Assembly (NCBI GenBank): GCA_964611185.1
Contig: CAZSXE010000044.1
Location: forward strand, 1-10,808
DNA: 10,808 nucleotides
Source: CAAGNP01 sp964611185
GTDB lineage: Bacteria > Bacteroidota > Bacteroidia > Bacteroidales > UBA932
Direction: 5' to 3'
Below are positions 6,058 to 10,808 of this stretch, one piece after another; position 1 is the stretch's first letter, and the number at the start of each line of letters is the position of its first letter. A program made the position numbers and the translations under genes. The notes beneath the pieces were generated by a model. It saw nothing but the letters and a program-made list of their open reading frames with translations. It did no database searches and had not been told where the DNA came from.

Positions 6058-6759
6058 ATGATTTATTCACATGAAGTGCAGCAGATGTGCTGCGTGGCTC
6101 AAGGGGCAAATCACGGTCCCGCACCCATTCCCGAGGAGGGAAAATGGGTTAAGAGTAAAGAGATTAAGGACATTTCAGGCTTTACACACGGTATTGGCTG
6201 GTGTGCTCCTCAGCAGGGTGCTTGCAAGCTTTCCCTTAATGTTAAAGATGGCGTTATTCAGGAGGCTCTTATCGAGACTATCGGCTGTTCCGGAATGACT
6301 CATTCGGCTGCAATGGCTTCCGAAATTCTTCCCGGTAAGACTATTTTAGAGGCTCTTAATACCGATTTGGTGTGCGATGCTATCAATACGGCTATGCGTG
6401 AGCTTTTCCTTCAAATAGTTTACGGTCGTACTCAGTCTGCCTTTTCAGAAGGGGGGCTTACTATCGGTGCCGGTCTTGAAGATCTTGGTAAAGGTCTTAG
6501 AAGTCAGGTCGCTACGATGTTCGGTACATTGGCCAAAGGCCCTCGTTATTTAGAGATGGCTGAGGGGTATTGCTCAAGACTTGCTCTTGATAAAAACAAT
6601 GAGATTATCGGATATGAATTTATCAATCTTGGTAAATTTATGGACGAGATAAAGAAAGGGACAGATGCCAACGAGGCTTTGAAGAAAGTTACCGGCACTT
6701 ATGGCCGTTTCTCTAAGGAGCAGGGTGCTGTTAAGTATATTGATCCACGTAAAGAATAA
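6058..6759 (+). CDS. IscU/NifU-like iron-sulfur scaffold-related protein
   Basis: A soluble 233-residue protein with an IscU/NifU N-type fold signature. GWCAPQQGACKLSLNVKDG (47-65) corresponds to the APACGDVMKLQIKV region of IscU, and IETIGCSGMTHSAAMASEI (72-90) to the YGCGSAIASS region. LPGKTILEAL (91-100) and EGYCSRLAL (169-177) match the GKTLDEA and HCSILAED regions. Cys77 and Cys172 therefore sit at the second and third IscU ligand positions. The first position reads Gln, with Cys49 and Cys56 nearby, and there is an extra Cys pair (11-12). This family is often annotated as iron-sulfur assembly scaffold-like, but a role in cluster assembly is inferred from the fold alone. No IscS, SufS or other isc/suf gene is next to it. 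It is followed 12 bp later by the GGGtGRT gene, its evident partner. Confidence 0.8.
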   Translation: MIYSHEVQQMCCVAQGANHGPAPIPEEGKWVKSKEIKDISGFTHGIGWCAPQQGACKLSLNVKDGVIQEALIETIGCSGMTHSAAMASEILPGKTILEALNTDLVCDAINTAMRELFLQIVYGRTQSAFSEGGLTIGAGLEDLGKGLRSQVATMFGTLAKGPRYLEMAEGYCSRLALDKNNEIIGYEFINLGKFMDEIKKGTDANEALKKVTGTYGRFSKEQGAVKYIDPRKE

Positions 6760-6763
6760 GGAG
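6758..6763 (+). promoter_or_regulatory. Shine-Dalgarno-like ribosome binding site for the GGGtGRT gene
   Basis: AAGGAG overlaps the TAA stop of the upstream gene and lies 8 bases before the ATG at 6772, an ideal Shine-Dalgarno spacing. The single-gene units in this window have only AT-rich leaders, so this site is unusual here and fits coupled, high-level expression. Confidence 0.6.
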
Positions 6764-6771
6764 ATAAGATT

Positions 6772-7785
6772 ATGGCTATAAGAGAAGTTAAATTTGAAAG
6801 TCAAGAACGCAGAATGAAGCAGATTCTCGCTGCTTTGAATGCTGCCGGTATTAAAAGTATAGAAGAAGCTGCGCAGATTTGCGACGAAAAGGGTGTTGAT
6901 CCTTATAAAACTTGTGAGGAGACACAGCCTATTTGTTTTGAAAATGCAAAATGGGCTTATGTGGTAGGTGCCGCTATCGCAATAAAAAAAGGGTGCAAGA
7001 ATGCTGCTGATGCTGCCGAAGCTATTGGCCTGGGCCTTCAGTCTTTCTGTATCCCAGGTTCTGTGGCTGATGACCGTAAGGTCGGTTTAGGTCACGGTAA
7101 TCTGGCTGCAAGATTGCTCCGTGAGGAGACTAAGTGCTTCGCATTCCTTGCGGGACACGAATCTTTCGCAGCTGCTGAGGGTGCCATCAAAATTGCAGCG
7201 AAAGCTGATAAGGTTCGTAAAGAGCCTCTTCGCTGCATCCTTAACGGTCTTGGAAAAGATGCAGCTATGATTATTTCGAGAATCAATGGTTTTACATACG
7301 TTCAGACGGAGTTCAATTATTTTACATCTGAGCTGAAAGTTGTCAGGGAGATTGCCTATTCGGACGGTCCTCGTGCCAAGGTTAGATGCTATGGAGCCAA
7401 CGATGTTCGTGAAGGTGTGGCTATTATGCATAAAGAGGGTGTGGATGTTTCCATTACAGGTAACTCTACCAATCCTACACGTTTCCAGCACCCCGTGGCA
7501 GGTACATATAAGAAAGAGTGTATGGAGCAGGGTAAGAAATATTTCTCTGTCGCTTCCGGTGGAGGTACAGGGCGTACTCTTCATCCCGATAATATGGCAG
7601 CAGGTCCCGCTTCTTATGGTATGACCGATACTATGGGCCGTATGCACTCCGATGCTCAGTTTGCAGGTTCTTCATCAGTTCCCGCTCATGTGGAGATGAT
7701 GGGCTTCCTCGGTATAGGTAATAACCCTATGGTAGGGGCTACAGTGGCTGTGGCTGTAGATGTGGCTACTGCATTGGCAAAATAG
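6772..7785 (+). CDS. GGGtGRT family protein (function unknown)
   Basis: A soluble 337-residue protein of the family named for its signature, seen here as SGGGTGRTLHPDN (262-274). The segment around it is strongly conserved-looking: FQHPVAGTYKKEC, AAGPASYGMTDTMGRMHSDAQFAGS and a Gly-rich C-terminal helix (GNNPMVGATVAVAVDVATAL). The N-terminal third is rich in Ala and Cys, and the chain has nine Cys (37, 48, 55, 75, 93, 122, 155, 206, 250), many for a cytoplasmic protein. No signal peptide or membrane segment is present. Family members occur in anaerobic Bacteroidota, Clostridia and relatives. The Gly-rich signature could suggest a phosphate or cofactor loop, but that is speculation. Coupling to an IscU/NifU-like gene suggests a metal-cluster or radical-chemistry protein. 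Length looks complete, and the gene ends before a strong stem-loop. Confidence 0.85.
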   Translation: MAIREVKFESQERRMKQILAALNAAGIKSIEEAAQICDEKGVDPYKTCEETQPICFENAKWAYVVGAAIAIKKGCKNAADAAEAIGLGLQSFCIPGSVADDRKVGLGHGNLAARLLREETKCFAFLAGHESFAAAEGAIKIAAKADKVRKEPLRCILNGLGKDAAMIISRINGFTYVQTEFNYFTSELKVVREIAYSDGPRAKVRCYGANDVREGVAIMHKEGVDVSITGNSTNPTRFQHPVAGTYKKECMEQGKKYFSVASGGGTGRTLHPDNMAAGPASYGMTDTMGRMHSDAQFAGSSSVPAHVEMMGFLGIGNNPMVGATVAVAVDVATALAK

Positions 7786-7806
7786 TCAGGTATAGTTTAT
7801 TAAAGT

Positions 7807-7843
7807 AATTCGCCGCTTGATCTTCAGGATCGGGCGGCGAATT
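7807..7843 (+). terminator. Intrinsic terminator of the NifU-like/GGGtGRT operon
   Basis: AATTCGCCGC (7807-7816) and GCGGCGAATT (7834-7843) pair perfectly. The inner TTGATC and GATCGG extend the stem, through two G-U pairs, to 16 bp around a five-base loop TTCAG. A TTTT run follows at 7848-7851. It lies 21 bp past the GGGtGRT stop. Confidence 0.75.
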
Positions 7844-7884
7844 TGCGTTTTCTGTATCTTGCATATAATGTGGATATTCCATAT

Positions 7885-7914
7885 TTTGCCCAGTCCATTT
7901 TTGGACTGGGCAAA
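7885..7914. terminator. Second perfect stem-loop, possible bidirectional or back-up terminator
   Basis: TTTGCCCAGTCCA (7885-7897) pairs perfectly with TGGACTGGGCAAA (7902-7914) around a TTTT loop, a 13-bp stem. No T-run follows on the plus strand. It sits between the first terminator and the DPP-IV promoter and may insulate the two units. Confidence 0.45.
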
Positions 7915-7964
7915 TCTTGGATGTAGCTCATTGATAGAGGATTAAAAAAAACGGCTTGACTGGA

Positions 7965-7997
7965 TTTGATTTGGTATGTGTATTTTAATTATCTTTG
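7965..7997 (+). promoter_or_regulatory. Bacteroides-type promoter of the DPP-IV-like gene
   Basis: A -33 TTTG (7965-7968) and a -7 TATCTTTG (7990-7997) are separated by 21 bp, the same spacing as the promoter at 5234-5266. The ATG at 8017 follows 19 bp later. The promoter lies inside the upstream extension of the open frame, which fixes the start at 8017. Confidence 0.65.
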
Positions 7998-8016
7998 TCC
8001 AAAATATGATATAATT

Positions 8017-10383
8017 ATGAAACGAATACTTTTTATTTTTTCTTTTTGCCTGTTCATTTTTGCGGGCACTTTTTATTCTTATGCTCAGGAGAGCCATGAG
8101 TTGACTCTCAAGGATATTTACACGACACGGAAATTTTCTTCTAAGGGCATTTCTTCGATGAGGTGGATGAAGGATAATGTTTCTTATTCGACGCTTGAGC
8201 GCAATGAAAAAGTGGGTGGCAGAGATATTGTGCGGTATGATGTGAAAACGGGTGAGAGGAGTGTGATTGTTTCTGCTTCTATGCTGATTCCTGCTCCATC
8301 GAAGTGTGGGGTGCAGGGTGAGGCAGAAGGTCTCGATTGCCCTTCGGGCGAAGTGAAAAATAGCTCTGCGAGCAATGGTGCTCAGGGCGAGATTCCTGCA
8401 AGGAAAGATGTGCCGGAGGTAAAACCGGTGGTGGTGGAGGATTATTATTGGTCCGAGGACAATACGAAGTTGCTGATTTATTCCAATTCGAGCAGGGTGT
8501 GGAGGACGAATACGAGGGGTGATTATTGGGTGCTGAATCTTAATTCCGGGGAGTTTCGTCAGATTGGCCTTGGCTTAGAAAAGATAGAGGGCGTTTTTGA
8601 ACCTTCGAGGATGATGTTTGCGAAGTTTTCTCCTGCTGCTGATAAGGTGGCTTTTGTCTATTATAATAATATTTATGTGGAGGATATGGCTTCCGGTGAG
8701 GTTCGTAAGCTGACTTTTGATGGTAGCGATGATATTGTCAATGGTACTTTTGACTGGGTTTATGAGGAGGAGCTGGGGCTTCAGGATGGCTTCAGATGGA
8801 GTCCGGATGGTCGATCTATTGCTTTTTGGAATTGCGATACTCGCGGAACGGGGGTGTTTTATATGATTAACAATGTGGATTCTCTCTATTCGAAGGTGAT
8901 TCCTTTCCCTTATCCTAAGGCGGGAACTCCTAATTCGGCGGTGAAGGTGGGTGTGGTGGATATTGCTTCAGCTCAGAGCAGATGGTTTGATATTCCGGGG
9001 GATCCTCGAAATCATTATATTGCTCGAATGGAGTTTATTCCTAACTCGGGCGAGGTGATGATTCAGCAGCTGAACAGACTTCAAAATACGAACAGGGTGT
9101 TTGTGGGTGATATTGCGACGATGTCGCTGAATAATATTTATACTGATAAGGATGAGGCTTTTTTGGATATTCATGATAATATTGTGTGGATGGAAGGGGA
9201 GAAATTTTTTACATGGACGAGTGAAAAAGATGGGTGGAGGCATTTATATAAGGTGTCTCGTGACGGTACTTCGGAGAGCCTTATTACTAAAGGTGATTTT
9301 GATGTTATAGGGGTAGAGTGTATTGATCTGAAAGGGGGATATGTTTATTATTTGGCTTCGCCGCAGAGTGCTGTGGATCAGTATCTTTATCGGAGTCGTC
9401 TCGATGGGAAGGGTGAGGCTGAAAGGGTTACTCCTCAGGGTGAGGCTGGCTTTAATGGTTATTCTATATCTCCGAATGCTAAGTATGCTCTTCATACATT
9501 TAATAATTCTGTAACTCCTTATATATATGATTTGGTCTCTCTGCCCAAGCATAAAACGGTAAGGGTGCTTGAGGATAATGCTGCTTTGAAAGCTACTTAT
9601 GATGCTCTTAATCTCTCGAAGAAAGAGTTTTTCAGGGTTGATATTGGCGAAGCCGTGCTTGATGGATGGATGATTAAACCGCGTGATTTTGATCCTTTGA
9701 AGAAGTATCCTGTTATTTTCTATATTTATGGTGAGCCTGCCTCTTCGACTGTTTTGAATACTTGGGGTGGGGGGAATTTGTGGAATCATTTTTTAGCGGA
9801 GCAGGGTTATGTCGTTATGAGTATTGACCCTCGCGGGACCAATATGCCTAAGGGGCGTGTGTGGAGAAAGTCTATTTATGGTGCTGTGGGGAGTGTGGGG
9901 CCGAAGGATCATGCAGAGGCTGTGGGGAAAGTATTGGATGAAAATCCGTTTATTGATAGGGATAGAGTGGGTATTTGGGGATGGAGCGGAGGGGGATCTT
10001 CTACGATGCACGCGATGTTTAAATATCCTGATATTTATAAAGTGGGTATTTCTGTGGCGGGAGTTTCTCTTCAAAATCTTTATGATACGATTTATCAGGA
10101 GAGATATATGGGGCTACCCTCTACCAACTCTGATGGATTTTATAACGGTTCGCCTATCAATTTTGCCGATGGCTTAAAAGGAAAATTTCTTCTTATTCAC
10201 GGAACAGGTGATGATAATGTGCATTATCAATGTTGTGAAATGCTTATTAATAAGTTAGTGGAGTGTAATAAGATGTTTTCTCTGATGTCGTATCCTATGC
10301 GTTCGCATGGCATTTATGAGAGGCCGAATACTTCTTATCATCTATATCAGACGATGTTTAGGTTTTGGCAGGAAAATCTGTAA
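8017..10383 (+). CDS. Exported S9 family peptidase, dipeptidyl-peptidase IV-like
   Basis: A 788-residue periplasmic serine peptidase expected to release X-Pro (or X-Ala) dipeptides from peptide N-termini. MKRILFIFSFCLFIF...SYAQ is a signal peptide (cleavage near residue 24). Residues about 30-540 form the beta-propeller, with WSPDG repeats, NTRGDYWVLNL and the DPP-IV substrate N-terminus clamp DWVYEEE (246-252, E251/E252). Residues about 545-788 are the alpha/beta hydrolase: oxyanion YGEP (Y571), nucleophile GWSGGG (S657), HGTGDDNVH (D732) and RSHGI (H764), so the triad is complete. GWSGGG in place of GWSYGG places it with a divergent Bacteroidota branch, not with P. gingivalis DPP4. It is longer than the usual roughly 720-750 residues, largely because of a 35-residue low-complexity insert at residues 91-126 bounded by direct repeats. 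The insert is in frame, on the outer propeller, and leaves all catalytic parts untouched. Confidence 0.9.
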   Translation: MKRILFIFSFCLFIFAGTFYSYAQESHELTLKDIYTTRKFSSKGISSMRWMKDNVSYSTLERNEKVGGRDIVRYDVKTGERSVIVSASMLIPAPSKCGVQGEAEGLDCPSGEVKNSSASNGAQGEIPARKDVPEVKPVVVEDYYWSEDNTKLLIYSNSSRVWRTNTRGDYWVLNLNSGEFRQIGLGLEKIEGVFEPSRMMFAKFSPAADKVAFVYYNNIYVEDMASGEVRKLTFDGSDDIVNGTFDWVYEEELGLQDGFRWSPDGRSIAFWNCDTRGTGVFYMINNVDSLYSKVIPFPYPKAGTPNSAVKVGVVDIASAQSRWFDIPGDPRNHYIARMEFIPNSGEVMIQQLNRLQNTNRVFVGDIATMSLNNIYTDKDEAFLDIHDNIVWMEGEKFFTWTSEKDGWRHLYKVSRDGTSESLITKGDFDVIGVECIDLKGGYVYYLASPQSAVDQYLYRSRLDGKGEAERVTPQGEAGFNGYSISPNAKYALHTFNNSVTPYIYDLVSLPKHKTVRVLEDNAALKATYDALNLSKKEFFRVDIGEAVLDGWMIKPRDFDPLKKYPVIFYIYGEPASSTVLNTWGGGNLWNHFLAEQGYVVMSIDPRGTNMPKGRVWRKSIYGAVGSVGPKDHAEAVGKVLDENPFIDRDRVGIWGWSGGGSSTMHAMFKYPDIYKVGISVAGVSLQNLYDTIYQERYMGLPSTNSDGFYNGSPINFADGLKGKFLLIHGTGDDNVHYQCCEMLINKLVECNKMFSLMSYPMRSHGIYERPNTSYHLYQTMFRFWQENL
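8286..8399 (+). mobile_element. Putative in-frame palindromic insertion element within the DPP-IV-like gene
   Basis: The 9-mer GATTCCTGC occurs at 8286-8294 and 8391-8399 in the same frame, 105 bp (35 codons) apart, and encodes IPA at 91-93 and again at 126-128. The 96 bp between them encode a Gly/Ser/Glu-rich stretch with two Cys that is unlike the rest of the propeller. The stretch is full of small inverted repeats: GCCC-TTC-GGGC, CTTCG-GG-CGAAG, GCTC-TGC-GAGC and GAGC-AATGGT-GCTC. Deleting one repeat plus the spacer leaves ASMLIPARKDVPEVKPVVVEDYYWS, very close to the LIPxG..KPxxIEDYxWS junction I recall from homologues. I infer a small insertion with a 9-bp target duplication. Replication slippage is the alternative. 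Confidence 0.5.
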
Positions 10384-10497
10384 TTTTCAGCAATTTGTTG
10401 TGTGAACTGACTATTTATTATTTGATTTATATCATAATTTGGCTAATGGGAAATTGTGTTTACGACCGTATTTTCTAACATCTTATTAATCATAATG

Positions 10498-10543
10498 TTA
10501 CCAAATCATCCCAGTCGAAATCTGTACTGGGATGATTTGGTAA
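10498..10543. repeat. 18-bp perfect inverted repeat (long stem-loop)
   Basis: TTACCAAATCATCCCAGT (10498-10515) is the exact reverse complement of ACTGGGATGATTTGGTAA (10526-10543), with a ten-base spacer. Outside it, ATAATG (10492-10497) can pair with CATTAT (10550-10555) across a six-base bulge. No T-run follows on either strand. It may be a terminator for the peptidase gene, an RNA processing site or a small mobile-element end. Confidence 0.75.
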
Positions 10544-10559
10544 TAGGGACATTATCAAC

Positions 10560-10606
10560 GAGTTAAATAAAACGGTAACCTTGTTTTAGAACGAGACATT
10601 TAACTC
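10560..10606. repeat. Nested inverted repeats downstream of the 18-bp palindrome
   Basis: GAGTTAAAT (10560-10568) pairs with ATTTAACTC (10598-10606). Inside it, TAAAAC (10568-10573) pairs with GTTTTA (10583-10588), sharing the base at 10568. A ten-base single-stranded segment would be left on the 3' side. The function is unknown. Confidence 0.45.
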
Positions 10607-10644
10607 AAAAATTGGTTGTACTGCTTTTGGGTTCAGTTCATATA

Positions 10645-10682
10645 TATATTTGTTACAGAGATACTATTTTTTTGTACTTTTG
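10645..10682 (+). promoter_or_regulatory. Promoter region of the tRNA-Ser gene
   Basis: TACTTTTG (10675-10682) fits the -7 consensus, 27 bp before the tRNA. A TTTG at 10649-10652 lies 22 bp upstream of it as a -33 element. That TTTG is itself part of TATATTTG (10645-10652), a second possible -7 box. Confidence 0.5.
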
Positions 10683-10709
10683 TCGTTGAATTTATTCGAG
10701 ATTTATAAA

Positions 10710-10796
10710 GGAAAGATGCCGGAGTGGTCGAACGGGGCGGTCTCGAAAACCGTTATACGGGGTACCGTATCGGGGGTTCGAACCCCCCTCTTTCCG
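10710..10796 (+). tRNA. tRNA-Ser (anticodon CGA)
   Basis: A complete class II tRNA of 87 bases. Acceptor arms are GGAAAGA (10710-10716) and TCTTTCC (10789-10795), with discriminator G at 10796, as expected for Ser. The D stem is CCG/CGG with GG in the loop. The anticodon stem is GCGGT/ACCGT with loop CTCGAAA, so the anticodon is CGA (10744-10746), reading UCG. A long variable arm, ATACGG/CCGTAT (10755-10770), is the hallmark of tRNA-Ser. The T arm is GGGGG-TTCGAAC-CCCCC. The 3' CCA is not encoded (GCTGA follows), so it must be added enzymatically, which is common in Bacteroidota. Confidence 0.97.
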
Positions 10797-10808
10797 CTGA
10801 TATCCCCC

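Larger units (their letters stand above)
10384..10709. other. Intergenic region with inverted repeats and promoter boxes
   Basis: There are 326 AT-rich bases without a supportable gene. Contents in order: 114 bases after the DPP-IV stop with no obvious signal, an 18-bp perfect palindrome arm pair (10498-10543), a nested inverted repeat (10560-10606), then two TAnnTTTG boxes leading to the tRNA. No classic T-tailed terminator follows the peptidase gene, so the palindrome may take that role. Confidence 0.7.

Noticed and set aside
7087..7647. Long minus-strand open frame opposite the GGGtGRT gene (186 codons)
   Set aside because: It is antisense to a strongly family-like coding frame, has no promoter box, and its translation is Cys/His/Thr-rich with no recognisable domain. 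It is a composition shadow.
7966..8016. Upstream extension of the peptidase frame to 7966
   Set aside because: It covers the -33 and -7 promoter elements. The ATG at 8017 starts a proper signal peptide.
9244..9789. Minus-strand open frame opposite the peptidase propeller (181 codons)
   Set aside because: It is Ile/Ser/Arg-rich antisense sequence typical of a shadow frame, with no start signals and no motif.
10710..10808. Integration site (att) at the tRNA-Ser 3' end
   Set aside because: Only 12 bases remain after the tRNA and no direct repeat of its 3' end was found elsewhere in the window, so it cannot be supported.

Overview
The window looks like chromosomal DNA of an anaerobic Bacteroidales bacterium (phylum Bacteroidota). 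Copies of the Bacteroides-type promoter -7 box TAnnTTTG lie in front of most transcription units. Leaders are AT-rich and mostly lack Shine-Dalgarno sites. The gene content also fits: a DPP-IV-like S9 peptidase, a GGGtGRT protein, a short-chain CHR transporter pair, and exported proteins whose mature ends start at Gln or at a lipid-modified Cys. No genus is claimed.

Layout. Positions 1-309 (minus) hold a piece of a FISUMP-like surface protein with an in-frame stop and no usable start. 403-1857 (minus) is a NhaP2/CvrA-type potassium/proton antiporter with a C-terminal RCK_C domain. It diverges from a plus-strand unit at 2036-4117: an exported M23 (LytM) peptidase interrupted by a 100-N assembly gap, followed 4 bp later by two half-size chromate-type (CHR) transporter subunits that overlap by ATGA. 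This unit converges on a GH18 lipoprotein gene (4131-5219, minus). The GH18 gene shares a 64-bp divergent promoter region with a DUF2490-like outer-membrane beta-barrel protein (5284-5976). Next is a two-gene unit (6058-7785): an IscU/NifU-like Cys-rich protein and a GGGtGRT-family protein, ending in a strong stem-loop. A DPP-IV-like serine peptidase follows (8017-10383). The window closes with a 326-bp intergenic stretch rich in inverted repeats and a tRNA-Ser(CGA) at 10710-10796.

Most units are independent housekeeping, envelope or nutrient functions: ion homeostasis, cell-wall remodelling, glycan hydrolysis and peptide degradation. Two items stand out. First, the DPP-IV-like gene carries what looks like a 105-bp in-frame insertion bounded by 9-bp direct repeats (GATTCCTGC). 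It is rich in small palindromes, and removing it restores a junction like the one expected for the family. Second, the NifU-like/GGGtGRT pair is a tightly coupled unit whose biochemical role is, to my knowledge, uncharacterised. The NifU-like member lacks a Cys at the usual first IscU ligand position.
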